Both the position numbers and the translations under genes were made by a program. 64,000 bases of DNA, taken from CBDCWO01 sp965223405 (GTDB lineage Bacteria; Bacteroidota; Bacteroidia; Chitinophagales; Saprospiraceae). The notes beneath the pieces are model-generated. The model had not been told where the DNA came from. It did no database searches and saw only the letters and a list, made by a program, of their open reading frames with translations. Shown piece after piece: positions 1 to 8,395 of this stretch (positions are counted from its first letter, which is position 1; every line of letters starts with the position of its first letter). The stretch is taken from positions 4,464,001 through 4,528,000 of the forward strand of contig CBDCWO010000006.1 in assembly GCA_965223405.1 (NCBI GenBank). The letters run 5' to 3'.

Positions 1-266
1 ATGCCAAGTAACGTAAGAAATGACCTCAATTTATTAGACGCCAATTGTTGAAATGCGATTCGAATACTTTCAATTATCGTGTGGAAAAGAATTTTCATTA
101 GCTCAACTATTGACACCAAGATATGGTATAATAAGAGGAGAAAATAAATTGATCGATCAATGATCTAATATATTCTGCCAACGGATTTTGCGAATAGCTG
201 AGTAAAAGACCGGTTTTTAATTATGTTTGATTAATTTTGCCCAGATTTTTATAAAAGGAGTTATTA
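1..266. other. Non-coding stretch upstream of queA
   Basis: No reading frame of useful length or recognisable RNA gene is visible. The right end carries a Bacteroidota-like -7 element (TAATTTTG, 232-239) and a Shine-Dalgarno-like AAGGAG (255-260) belonging to the next gene. The left part may be the intergenic tail of a gene outside the window. Confidence 0.5.
232..239 (+). promoter_or_regulatory. Putative -7 promoter element for queA
   Basis: TAATTTTG fits the Bacteroidota sigma-A -7 consensus TAnnTTTG and lies 27 bases upstream of the queA start. No clear TTG-type -33 box is seen about 20 bases further upstream, so support rests on the -7 element and its position only. Confidence 0.35.
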
Positions 267-1334
267 ATGAGGGCAAAGCTATCAAATTTTAATTTTGAAT
301 TACCGCAAGAATTGATTGCACAGAGACCAGCTGATGAAAGGGATGAATCCAGGTTGATGGTCGTGCATAAAGATACTGGTAAAATCGAGCACAAAATATT
401 TAAAGATCTAATAGACTACTTCAATGAGGAAGATTGTTTGATTTTCAATAATACTAAGGTATTTCCCGCTCGGATGTATGGAAGGAAAGAAAAGACCGGA
501 GCTAAAATCGAGGTATTTTTATTAAGGGAATTAAATAAGGATGCCCGTCTTTGGGATGTATTGGTGGATCCTGCGCGTAAAATCCGGGTGGGTAACAAAT
601 TGTATTTCAACGACAAAAACGGCAATGAGGTTTTAGTGGCGGAAGTTGTAGATAATACAACCTCCAGAGGAAGAACTATTCGTTTTTTTTATGATGGCCC
701 CGACCAGGAATTTTATTCTGAATTAAAATCTTTAGGAAACACTCCACTACCCAAATATATTAAAAGAGAATCGGAAGATCTCGATAAGGAGAGGTATCAA
801 ACCATATTTGCTAAGGTAGAAGGTGCTGTTGCCGCTCCTACTGCAGGATTGCATTTTAGTAGGGAATTGATGAAACGCTTGGAGATCAAAGGGGTTGATT
901 TTGCCGAAGTAACCCTTCATGTGGGACTGGGAACATTTAGATCCATCGATGTAGAGGATCTTTCCAAACATAAAATGGATGCCGAATATTTTCATATTGG
1001 ACCAAATGCTGTAAATACGGTTAATAAAGCCATTCAGGAAAGGAATCATCGCATATGTGCAGTGGGAACGACCACCATGCGCTCCATTGAATCATCGGTT
1101 TCCGCAAATGCATTGTTGAAAGAAAACGAAGGTTGGACAAATCTGTTCATCTACCCACCGCATAAATTTAGCATTGCAAACAGCATGGTGACTAACTTTC
1201 ATGTCCCGAAATCAAGCTTACTGATTATGATATGTGCTTTTGGTGGTTTTGAGTTGATCATGGATGCTTACCAGGAAGCAATTAAAGAAAAATATCGTTT
1301 TTATACTTATGGCGACGCTATGTTGATTATTTAG
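267..1334 (+). CDS. queA: tRNA preQ1(34) S-adenosylmethionine ribosyltransferase-isomerase
   Basis: QueA moves the ribosyl group of S-adenosylmethionine onto preQ1 at the wobble base of tRNAs, giving epoxyqueuosine in the cytoplasmic queuosine pathway. The 355-aa length is normal. Hallmarks seen are the N-terminal LPQELIAQRP, the conserved EGAVAAPTAGLHF near residue 190, the HVGLGTFRSI segment, and the closing YRFYTYGDAMLI typical of the family. The ATG is preceded by AAGGAG at 6-base spacing, which supports this start and is a stronger ribosome site than most genes here have. No other queuosine gene is adjacent. Confidence 0.97.
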   Translation: MRAKLSNFNFELPQELIAQRPADERDESRLMVVHKDTGKIEHKIFKDLIDYFNEEDCLIFNNTKVFPARMYGRKEKTGAKIEVFLLRELNKDARLWDVLVDPARKIRVGNKLYFNDKNGNEVLVAEVVDNTTSRGRTIRFFYDGPDQEFYSELKSLGNTPLPKYIKRESEDLDKERYQTIFAKVEGAVAAPTAGLHFSRELMKRLEIKGVDFAEVTLHVGLGTFRSIDVEDLSKHKMDAEYFHIGPNAVNTVNKAIQERNHRICAVGTTTMRSIESSVSANALLKENEGWTNLFIYPPHKFSIANSMVTNFHVPKSSLLIMICAFGGFELIMDAYQEAIKEKYRFYTYGDAMLII

Positions 1335-1419
1335 ATTCATAATTAACAAAGGATTTCAGCTGAATTGTCCGTCTGAAAATGTCTTCTATTTTCCTAAATT
1401 GTCCGGGGTATAAATTATT

Positions 1420-1452
1420 TATTGCAAAACAAGATTTAGTTTAATACATTTG
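1420..1452 (+). promoter_or_regulatory. Putative Bacteroidota promoter upstream of the DUF2795 gene
   Basis: A TATTG -33 element (1420-1424) is followed after 20 bases by TACATTTG (1445-1452), matching the TTG...TAnnTTTG layout of Bacteroidota sigma-A promoters. Transcription would start near 1459, giving a leader of about 84 bases before the ATG at 1543. This is the best promoter match noticed in the window; it is not proven. Confidence 0.5.
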
Positions 1453-1542
1453 CACGATTAAAAAATCTATGTAGTGAAACTATTTAAGTAAAATGCTAGT
1501 TAACTACTTTGTTTTTTAACCTTATAAAATAATTTTGACTTA

Positions 1543-1764
1543 ATGTATTGGACACTTGAACTAGCTTATCATTTAGAAGATGCTCCCTGGCCCGCAACCA
1601 GAGATGAGTTGATCGATTATGCGATCCGGTCTGGAGCACCTTTAGAAGTGATAGAAAATCTTCAGGCAATAGAAGATGAAGGTGAGATTTATGAAAATAT
1701 GGAGGATATATGGCCCGATTATCCCCGTAAGGATGATTTTCTCTTTAATGAAGATGAGTATTAA
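1543..1764 (+). CDS. DUF2795 domain small acidic protein
   Basis: This 73-aa acidic protein has the pattern of the DUF2795 proteins found across Bacteroidota: N-terminal MYWTLELAYHLEDAPWPAT, a central helix with DYAIRSGAPLEVIENLQ, and an acidic tail ending FNEDEY. No signal peptide or membrane segment is visible, so it is expected in the cytoplasm. Biochemical function is unknown; the family is small and strongly conserved. It sits between queA and cmk on the same strand but has its own upstream promoter-like sequence and an 87-base gap to cmk. Confidence 0.85.
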   Translation: MYWTLELAYHLEDAPWPATRDELIDYAIRSGAPLEVIENLQAIEDEGEIYENMEDIWPDYPRKDDFLFNEDEY

Positions 1765-1851
1765 AATGCAAAAATGATAACTTTTCTGTATTCAAGATTT
1801 AGTTAATATTTACGCTTTTCTTTTTTAGTTATCTTACCACGAAAAAGTACC

Positions 1852-2544
1852 GTGACCAACTCACAATTAATAATTGCCATTGACGGTTATTCGTCTTGTG
1901 GTAAGAGCACCTTAGCTCGCAGTTTGGCAGACTCCCTTGATTACTTATTTATTGATACCGGTGCAATGTATCGTGCAGTAACTTGGTATTTCATACATAA
2001 TGAATTGGATACTAGTATGACAAGCTCAGCATTGAAGACGGTAATGGAACAAATTGATATTCGGTTAGATCGCCAAAAAGGAATGACGGTAACCTATTTG
2101 AATGGCAAAAATGTGGAACAAATGATCCGAACCAAAGAGGTGACAGATCAGGTAAGTCAGGTCAGTGCCTTGTTTGAAGTAAGAGAAAAAATTGTCGCGA
2201 TGCAACAGAAAATGGCCGGTGAAAGAGGGTTGGTTATGGAAGGTAGAGATATTGGTACGGTTGTATTTCCCAACGCGGACTTAAAAATATTTTTAACAGC
2301 CGAGCTGGAGGTTCGAATCGATCGCAGGTATCAAGAGCTTCTACATAAAGGAATTACTATCTCCAGAAAAGAAGTAAGCCAAAATCTACAGCAAAGAGAC
2401 CATATCGACAGCTCTCGTGTACATGGCCCACTGAAAAAGGCTTATAATGCGGTGGTGATAGACAATAGTAATTTAAATGTTGCCGAACAAGTGGCTATGA
2501 TCTTAGCACTTATTAAAGTTCGGTTCAACGTTATGAACATATGA
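1852..2544 (+). CDS. cmk: Cytidylate kinase
   Basis: Cytidylate kinase phosphorylates CMP and dCMP with ATP in pyrimidine nucleotide supply. The 230-aa length fits the family. Visible motifs are the P-loop GYSSCGKST (residues 12-20), DTGAMYRAVTW (about 37-47) for nucleotide binding, EGRDIGTVVFP (about 133-143), and a C-terminal DNSNLNV segment matching the family's 'ID..nl' ending. The start is GTG at 1852; no better upstream ATG fits. It converges with the cytochrome gene on the other strand, with only 7 bases between the two genes. Confidence 0.95.
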   Translation: MTNSQLIIAIDGYSSCGKSTLARSLADSLDYLFIDTGAMYRAVTWYFIHNELDTSMTSSALKTVMEQIDIRLDRQKGMTVTYLNGKNVEQMIRTKEVTDQVSQVSALFEVREKIVAMQQKMAGERGLVMEGRDIGTVVFPNADLKIFLTAELEVRIDRRYQELLHKGITISRKEVSQNLQQRDHIDSSRVHGPLKKAYNAVVIDNSNLNVAEQVAMILALIKVRFNVMNI

Positions 2545-2551
2545 AAGAAGG

Positions 2552-3601
2552 CTATTTGCCAATCTCGGGTTCCTCGATCATATCATTTCCGGTAGCCAGA
2601 AATTCGATATAAGCTCGTAAATCCTCCACTTGTTGATTACTCAGTCTTTCCTTTGTGTACTGAGGCATATAGGCTTTTTTACCGTGCATCGGAGGGGTGC
2701 CATAGCGAATAATCTGATAGATAGAGTAGCGAGTGTATTTAGGAGTGTGCTTTTTCAAAAATTGAAAATCCAATTGACTATCACTGAGATTAAAGAAGGA
2801 ATAACGTTCTTGAAAATGACAGTGCTTACAAGACAGATCGTAAATCAATTTACCACTATGGATATCTCCTTCAAGTCCGTAACCTTCTTTCCGGTTTTCC
2901 GGAGGGTTGATGAAGGTGGCTGGTGAATGATCAAGATATTTACTTTTCAGAATATCAATTGCATTTTGCTGATTTGAGTTTTTTTGCAGGGCATTTTCCA
3001 CAATTTCCAGCTCAGAAGAAGAGAGACTTAAATCTTTTAATTTAAGATCAATAGACCAGAGGTAGGCAACAATGGATTCCATTTCCCATGGTTTTAATGG
3101 TCGTCCCTGGCTGCATTCTACTGCACATAGTTGAATGGCTTCCCGAAGGTCATCCCGTGCTTTGGCTACCAAATCTCCATATTTCTTAAAATAATCTCCA
3201 TTATAAAACCGGGTTCTGTTAATGGCTCCATACAATGCGGTACCTTGTAAATAGGGAAGGTGATTTTCTTTGGCATATTGTAATCTTGCTTCAGCATCGG
3301 GATGTGCCAGATCAGGTTCATCTTTGACCACATTATGGCATGAGGTACAGACAAAATGATTGCTTTGTTTATTGGTCCGTCCACCTTTGGGATCAGAAGT
3401 GATACCGTAAAGAACCAATTCTTTGCCCCGAATGGCGGAGGCACCCGGAACGGTCAAATCAGCTTTATGGGAAAGGGGCTCATCTCCCAGTTCCTCTAAT
3501 ACCAGGGCCACTGACCTATCTTCATCTACATGTGAAGATTCACTTGGTATAAAAAATAACATGCTTGATACCAATGTCAAAATTAACCAGGTCTTAACCA
3601 T
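2552..3601 (-). CDS. Exported dihaem c-type cytochrome
   Basis: The 349-aa protein starts with a hydrophobic signal peptide (residues 1 to about 22) and carries two classical haem c sites, CTSCH (85-89) and CKHCH (258-262). It is therefore a periplasmic or surface electron carrier with two cytochrome c domains. The CysValGluCys stretch near 161-163 lacks a following His and is not a haem site. It is the last gene of a three-gene minus-strand operon, 10 bases after the DUF5777 gene. SoxA-like or other dihaem cytochromes are possible relatives; the redox partner cannot be told from sequence. Confidence 0.8.
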   Translation of the reverse strand: MVKTWLILTLVSSMLFFIPSESSHVDEDRSVALVLEELGDEPLSHKADLTVPGASAIRGKELVLYGITSDPKGGRTNKQSNHFVCTSCHNVVKDEPDLAHPDAEARLQYAKENHLPYLQGTALYGAINRTRFYNGDYFKKYGDLVAKARDDLREAIQLCAVECSQGRPLKPWEMESIVAYLWSIDLKLKDLSLSSSELEIVENALQKNSNQQNAIDILKSKYLDHSPATFINPPENRKEGYGLEGDIHSGKLIYDLSCKHCHFQERYSFFNLSDSQLDFQFLKKHTPKYTRYSIYQIIRYGTPPMHGKKAYMPQYTKERLSNQQVEDLRAYIEFLATGNDMIEEPEIGK

Positions 3602-3611
3602 AACGCCTTGA

Positions 3612-4472
3612 TTATAAATTAAATATTCGGGAAACTGTAAATCCCAATCTAAACTCTCCGTTTCCCCAATTAGAAGTAGTATTACTTATAAAATCAGTTT
3701 CTGCGATTCCGGTGGCATTCGTAAAATTTATTTGAAATACATGTCCTCCGGTTTCGATTTCCAGACCAATGCCCAATGGGAAATAATATCCATTGTCAGT
3801 AGTGCGAAGTTCTGAAAATGGGAAAGTAGCATCAGCGATGATCCCAAATGCTTTGTTCAATTGAATTCTGGTGGCAAGGCCGATTGAGATGATGTCATTT
3901 TCATCATTTAATGCCGTAATATTTCGATGTGTGAATCCAAAATTGCCCTGTAGGGAAAATCGGTCTGAGAATTTTCGGGCAACCATAAGTTGGGTGTGAT
4001 AATTCAGACGATGCACAAATTCTTCAAAAAAATTAATGGCAGTCGGTTCTGTAGATTTGGGCATTGTAGAAATAACAGCCAATCCATGCCATGCCAAAGA
4101 TATCGGAGAACCATTTTCTTTCTGGGTAATAAATCTGTATTTCGCGCTAGCATGGACCAACTGCCGTAAAGCACCGGATCCCTTAGTTCGACCAATACCC
4201 ATTGTCAATTGATCCGAAAGTCCATATTCCAGCCCGATATATATATCGGTGGCATTTTCCAATCCATAAAAAGTATTCCAACCTCCCCGATCACCGGCAA
4301 AATCTCCAAAACGGTGACCTACTCTAAAATCCAACTTTCGTTTTTGTACAGTTTCTACGGAATGACTATTGATAATTCGAGTGTCTTTAAACGTTTTAAC
4401 TCCATCCCCTTGGCCATGGACATACAGTGCAAAACTGAAGATAATTAATATGGTGGTAATCCTTTGATTCAT
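3612..4472 (-). CDS. DUF5777-family outer-membrane beta-barrel protein
   Basis: This 286-aa protein has a signal peptide (MNQRITTILIIFSFALYVHG) and then alternating polar/hydrophobic strands, with the early segment LDFRVGHRFGDFAGDRGGWN that marks the DUF5777 barrel family. The C-terminus ends in strand-like residues closing on Phe-Asn-Leu. Members are usually encoded next to cytochrome-type and YHYH/lipoprotein genes in Bacteroidota, as here: the lipoprotein gene ends 1 base upstream and the dihaem cytochrome follows after 10 bases. An outer-membrane role with those partners is inferred. Confidence 0.8.
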   Translation of the reverse strand: MNQRITTILIIFSFALYVHGQGDGVKTFKDTRIINSHSVETVQKRKLDFRVGHRFGDFAGDRGGWNTFYGLENATDIYIGLEYGLSDQLTMGIGRTKGSGALRQLVHASAKYRFITQKENGSPISLAWHGLAVISTMPKSTEPTAINFFEEFVHRLNYHTQLMVARKFSDRFSLQGNFGFTHRNITALNDENDIISIGLATRIQLNKAFGIIADATFPFSELRTTDNGYYFPLGIGLEIETGGHVFQINFTNATGIAETDFISNTTSNWGNGEFRLGFTVSRIFNL

Positions 4473-4473
4473 A

Positions 4474-4863
4474 CTATTCAGGATATTGCTTATTCACCCA
4501 GCATTGAATAATTTCGAATTGTTCGGGAGTTAAATCTTTGGGGCCCGGATTAGTATCCCAGTTTGGGGGCATACCGGTTTCCGTATCATCTTTCAAATCA
4601 ATTACATAAAGTTTAAATTCACTATCCTTTAAATAAGGTGTAAGTCCGGCAAAATTTGAGAAATCTCCAGGTGCCTTGGTCCCACTTACGTGGCACCCGG
4701 CAATGGCACAGGTCAAATCGATAATTGGTTTAACATTGTGGGTATAGGATACTTCAGCGGTATCACAAAATGAACCAATCTGAGGTTCAGGTAACTGATC
4801 ATAGGTACAACCAATTCCCATAAGCCAAATGAATAGTACCGGTGCCATCAATCCAAGACGCAT
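4474..4863 (-). CDS. Small lipoprotein with cytochrome c-like CX4CH site
   Basis: The 129-aa protein has a hydrophobic N-terminus ending at Cys19 (MGIGC), a weak lipobox, so it is probably a lipoprotein. Residues 39-58 carry the 'SYTHNVKPII...C....GCH' layout of planctomycete-type cytochrome c domains, but the haem motif is C52-AIAG-C57-H58, with four rather than two residues between the cysteines. Whether haem is attached is open. A candidate distal Met lies in GMPPNW near residue 99. It is the first gene of the operon with the DUF5777 barrel and dihaem cytochrome, which suggests a common electron-transfer role. Confidence 0.7.
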   Translation of the reverse strand: MRLGLMAPVLFIWLMGIGCTYDQLPEPQIGSFCDTAEVSYTHNVKPIIDLTCAIAGCHVSGTKAPGDFSNFAGLTPYLKDSEFKLYVIDLKDDTETGMPPNWDTNPGPKDLTPEQFEIIQCWVNKQYPE

Positions 4864-4937
4864 AAAATTCTATTTCTGTCTTAAAGTTTGCAAAATACCC
4901 TTATCCGGACAAACTTTATTAATAAATTAAATGTTTT

Positions 4938-4945
4938 TAACTTTG
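4938..4945 (+). promoter_or_regulatory. Putative -7 promoter element for the bacilliredoxin gene
   Basis: TAACTTTG matches TAnnTTTG and lies 44 bases upstream of the ATG at 4990. The -33 region about 20 bases upstream (ACTTTATT) is only weakly similar to TTTG, so this is a moderate call. Confidence 0.35.
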
Positions 4946-4989
4946 CTAAATATTTAATCTAAATCTAAATAACGAATAAAATATCTAAT

Positions 4990-5403
4990 ATGTATCCAAT
5001 AGAACTAGTAGCTCCAATGGCTCGTGACTTAACTGATCACGGTTTTATTTCTTTGTCAACAGCAAAAGAAGTAGAAGAGGTTCTTGAAAATCAAAAAGGA
5101 ACTACTTTGTTAGTGGTGAATTCCGTCTGTGGTTGTGCTGCTGGTATGGCCCGACCTGGTGTTAAGTTAGCTTTACAAAACGAGAAGGTGCCGGAACATT
5201 TATTTACTGTCTTTGCTGGAGTAGACAAAGAGGCTACAGCAACCGCACGTGAATATTTATTACCCTATCCACCTTCTTCACCTTCCATTGCACTTTTAAA
5301 AGACGGAAAACTTGTGCATATGATCGAAAGGCACCACATAGAAGGACGGTCGGCTGATATTATTGCCGCCAACTTAAAAATGGCTTTTGATGCCTATTGT
5401 TGA
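4990..5403 (+). CDS. BrxA/BrxB-family bacilliredoxin
   Basis: The 137-aa cytoplasmic protein has a thioredoxin-like pattern and the hallmark Cys-Gly-Cys (C47-G-C49) in NSVCGCAAGMARPG. In Firmicutes this family (YphP/YqiW) removes bacillithiol from S-bacillithiolated proteins; many Bacteroidota carry a homologue and some make bacillithiol. A reducing role on mixed disulfides is inferred. The segment PPSSPSIALLKDGKLV corresponds to the thioredoxin-fold cis-proline region. A TAnnTTTG element lies upstream, and it is divergent from the cytochrome operon. Confidence 0.9.
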   Translation: MYPIELVAPMARDLTDHGFISLSTAKEVEEVLENQKGTTLLVVNSVCGCAAGMARPGVKLALQNEKVPEHLFTVFAGVDKEATATAREYLLPYPPSSPSIALLKDGKLVHMIERHHIEGRSADIIAANLKMAFDAYC

Positions 5404-5481
5404 TTAAATACTTCACCTAAATTAAGCCTATAATTTGCCTCTTTTTTTTCGTGATAAGAGTATCCCAAAAGTGATATTGCA

Positions 5482-6276
5482 ATGAGGCCCGAGATTCATT
5501 TGGTCGGACTCCCTTTTGATCAGAAATCTTCATTTCTAAGAGGAGCTGCAGATGCCCCTGCGGCAATAAGAAAGGTATTACACTCTGGAGCTTCCAACTA
5601 CTTGACCGAAAATGGAATCCATATTCAAGAGGATCTTTCATTGATTGATCATGGAGATGTGACTATTTCAAGTTATCTTGAGACCACTGGAATTTTAAAA
5701 AACCAATTGGGAAATAAGTTTTGTAAAACGCTCTATTTGGGCGGAGATCACTCTGTTACCTATCCTATAGTCAAGTATCTTAGTGGTATTCATCAGGAGC
5801 CGTTTGATATTTTGCATTTTGACGCACATACGGATCTTTATCATGAATACTGCAACGACCCCTATTCACATGCCTGCCCATTTGCCAGGATTATGGAGGA
5901 AAAGTTAGTGAATAGGTTAATACAAGTGGGAATTCGCACCGTAAGCGCTCATCAGCAAGCTCAGGCTGAACGGTTTGAGGTTCAAATCCTAACTATGGGG
6001 CAACTTGAGAATTGGAAAAATCAAAAATTTTCTAATCCGGTTTATGTTTCGCTTGACCTGGATGTATTTGATCCAGGGTTTGCTCCAGGCGTAAGTCATC
6101 ATGAACCTGGGGGCGTATCTCCACGATTTGTCATGGATTGTATAAACTCCTTAAGTGTTCCAGTCGTTAGTGCCGATATTGTAGAGCTCAACCCCTCCAG
6201 GGATTTTCACGAAATGACGGCCGCTTTGGCTGTTAAAATGTTAAAGGAAATTGTAGGCAAAATGGCCGATGGTTAG
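5482..6276 (+). CDS. Arginase/agmatinase/formimidoylglutamase-family hydrolase
   Basis: The 264-aa ureohydrolase-fold protein keeps all metal-binding motifs: GGDH (87-90), DAHTD (114-118) and SLDLDVFDP (190-198, with Asp192 and Asp194), which hold the two Mn ions. It therefore hydrolyses a guanidino or formimidoyl C-N bond. Arginine, agmatine and formimidoylglutamate cannot be separated by eye. No histidine-utilisation or polyamine gene is next to it. It is slightly shorter than typical arginases (about 300 aa). It starts 78 bases after the bacilliredoxin gene and may be co-transcribed. Confidence 0.88.
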   Translation: MRPEIHLVGLPFDQKSSFLRGAADAPAAIRKVLHSGASNYLTENGIHIQEDLSLIDHGDVTISSYLETTGILKNQLGNKFCKTLYLGGDHSVTYPIVKYLSGIHQEPFDILHFDAHTDLYHEYCNDPYSHACPFARIMEEKLVNRLIQVGIRTVSAHQQAQAERFEVQILTMGQLENWKNQKFSNPVYVSLDLDVFDPGFAPGVSHHEPGGVSPRFVMDCINSLSVPVVSADIVELNPSRDFHEMTAALAVKMLKEIVGKMADG

Positions 6277-6682
6277 GCCAAATCATCCAGTCATATAAAA
6301 ACCATGTTTTCAGTTTTATGATAGGATACACAGTTCTTTATTTCCACTTACAAAATACGAAATGTGATCCCGAACCCACCTCTGGCGGGCAAGATTTGTG
6401 ACCAAATAGAGTAAATGTTCGGGATCTGTGTTAAGCCTTAATGAAATGGTAATTTGGGCTGGTTTGATTTACCAATGATCTTACATAGAATCATGTTGTT
6501 TTGGCTATATAGCTAGACTAGTATTTCATACAGAAAAAACAGAGATTTATATTGGATTTTGATAAATTCACCAGGCCCTGATTATGATAATTTTGGAAAA
6601 TCAGCAAACCCCACTATAGGTTTTCATGACTTCAAATCATAGGAATCGTAGTGATACATCCCGTCCTATACAGTACAGTTCC
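6277..6682. other. Gene-free 406-base stretch with one perfect inverted repeat
   Basis: No credible reading frame is seen between the convergent arginase-family and DUF4097 genes. It contains a perfect 10-base inverted repeat, GATCCCGAAC (6366-6375) and GTTCGGGATC (6417-6426), separated by 41 bases. No T-run follows, so it does not look like a standard terminator. Confidence 0.5.
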
Positions 6683-7516
6683 TTATGCTCCTTTTCGAAT
6701 GTATATATTCCCATGATAGTTTTCCAGTGTAATTTCTGGTCCTCCACCATTTATTGATCCTTTTTGCCAGTCACCAATAGAAACTTTATAGACACCTGCT
6801 TTCGCATCCTTTTTAGTTTCAGGTTTGATCGGATCTATTTTCATATCATAATCTGTATAAATATCTCCGTTGGAGGTTTTCATTTTGAATGAGGCCTTTA
6901 TCGACGGAGGAAGTGTCAGATCAATTTTCCCATTATAGGTAGCAAAGGACATCGGTGAATTGGGTAGAACGGAATTGAACGATGCGGTTATACTTCCATT
7001 ATACGTATTGGCGATAAGTGATCCACTTATATTTTCTGCATTAATCGGACCATTGTAACTTTGGATTTCAAGTTCACCATCCACGTTCGCCACTTCTACA
7101 GTTCCATGGTTGTAAGCCTCGATACTGACATTAAATTTTACCGGTACTTCTATTGTTAATGAAGTTGGAACATTCCAACTGGAACTTTCAATATGGATTT
7201 TGTTTTGGTGTTCACTGATCTCTAAATCAAGAGCCGAACCACCCACTTTTTTCAATCCTTCAACAGCACTTGATTTGGTTTTGTCTGTTTCCTTTTCTTT
7301 TCCTTTATGTTTGTGAGTTTTACTTTCAAGTCTTTGGTATTTGATCAATACGTCTTTACGGTTGGTGCCTGTCAAGGTAATCGGACCACTGTGGAGTTCG
7401 ACTATTAAAGATCCAATTTTATCAGGTGATGAAAGTGGGATCGTGACCTCTCCATTTTCCTGTGCCCATAATCCCAAACCCAGGATGAGACAAATAACTA
7501 ATTGTGCGTATTTCAT
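6683..7516 (-). CDS. Exported DUF4097-family beta-helix protein (second copy in operon)
   Basis: The 277-aa protein has a signal peptide (MKYAQLVICLILGLGLWAQ) followed by short repeating strands of the DUF4097 type, with periodic Asn-Gly turns (VDGELEIQSYNGPI, TYNGSITASF, TYNGKIDLTL, TSNGDIYTDY). The fold is a right-handed beta-helix-like solenoid found in exported Bacteroidota proteins; function is unknown. A Lys-rich linker lies at about residues 68-85. It is the last gene of the ECF sigma / anti-sigma / DUF4097 / DUF4097 operon, 20 bases after its paralogue, suggesting envelope-stress or surface-state control. Confidence 0.8.
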   Translation of the reverse strand: MKYAQLVICLILGLGLWAQENGEVTIPLSSPDKIGSLIVELHSGPITLTGTNRKDVLIKYQRLESKTHKHKGKEKETDKTKSSAVEGLKKVGGSALDLEISEHQNKIHIESSSWNVPTSLTIEVPVKFNVSIEAYNHGTVEVANVDGELEIQSYNGPINAENISGSLIANTYNGSITASFNSVLPNSPMSFATYNGKIDLTLPPSIKASFKMKTSNGDIYTDYDMKIDPIKPETKKDAKAGVYKVSIGDWQKGSINGGGPEITLENYHGNIYIRKGA

Positions 7517-7536
7517 AATATTTTAAATTTCGAAGT

Positions 7537-8385
7537 TTAATAATTTATGTTTTCTTTAATAAATACATCTCCATTGAAAGTCTCGAACGACCAGTTTACA
7601 CCGCCTTTACCCAATTTTATTTTTTTTCCGGTACTGATTTTGTATTTCGTTTTTCCGGATGATTTAGAAATAACCGGTTTTAGAATGGGACTAAACTCCT
7701 CCAACTGAGCTACGTTGGTATATAGTTCGCCATGGTTGGATTTAAACAATACATTTGCAGAAATCGAAGCAGGATGAAGCGCATTAATATCGCCATTTAG
7801 AGTATATGCTTTAATACTTTCTAAGTTACCGGGATTGGGATGGATGGTTAAATCACCATTGATGGAAGACACTTCTACCTGACCGGAATTTCTGGTAATT
7901 TCTATTGAGCCATTAATGTGGTGCACCTCGATAGATCCTTTTATGTTATCCAGAGATACATCTCCCTGGTTAATGGTGTTTACATATACGTTCATATTCC
8001 GGGGTATCCGAATATCCAAATCCACAGAGAAATCATACTCAATGTGACAATTGCTCCAGTCTTTGCAACTTTTGTTACGTTGAAGACGGGGCTTAAAATC
8101 GCCACACTTGGTATTCAAATAATACCATATCGTATCGTTAATGGTTTCAGTGACGAAGTCAAACTCGGATAATGAGCTTTCAAATCCCTCCTCAATGTGT
8201 TTGGTATGATTAAACTCAATCTGATCACCATTGTATCCGGAAATGGTAATTTCTCCACTTAGATTTCCAATTACTAAATGATGTACATCCTGGATATGCT
8301 CATTGATGGGAAGCAAATATTTGGTTAGATTAGGTATTCCAAGCGCAAAAACGAATGCAAAACTGAATACGATTGAGTTTTTCAT
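7537..8385 (-). CDS. Exported DUF4097-family beta-helix protein (first copy in operon)
   Basis: This 282-aa paralogue of the next gene has an N-terminal hydrophobic leader and DUF4097-type strands with repeated Asn-Gly/Asn-Gly-Asp turns (HINGSIEI, SINGDLTI, TLNGDINAL, SNHGELYTN, TFNGDVFI). Four Cys residues lie in one short stretch (about residues 96-115), which may form disulfides after export. It follows the HEAT/anti-sigma gene by 10 bases. Pairing of DUF4097 proteins with an ECF sigma and a membrane regulator is common in this phylum; their ligand is not known. Confidence 0.8.
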   Translation of the reverse strand: MKNSIVFSFAFVFALGIPNLTKYLLPINEHIQDVHHLVIGNLSGEITISGYNGDQIEFNHTKHIEEGFESSLSEFDFVTETINDTIWYYLNTKCGDFKPRLQRNKSCKDWSNCHIEYDFSVDLDIRIPRNMNVYVNTINQGDVSLDNIKGSIEVHHINGSIEITRNSGQVEVSSINGDLTIHPNPGNLESIKAYTLNGDINALHPASISANVLFKSNHGELYTNVAQLEEFSPILKPVISKSSGKTKYKISTGKKIKLGKGGVNWSFETFNGDVFIKENINY

Positions 8386-8395
8386 AATTTTTAGG

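Noticed and set aside
158..161. Phage, integrase or transposase remnants anywhere in the window
   Set aside because: I looked for transposase-, integrase- and terminase-like reading frames and for terminal inverted repeats and found none; the coordinates given are only a placeholder position in the first intergenic region.
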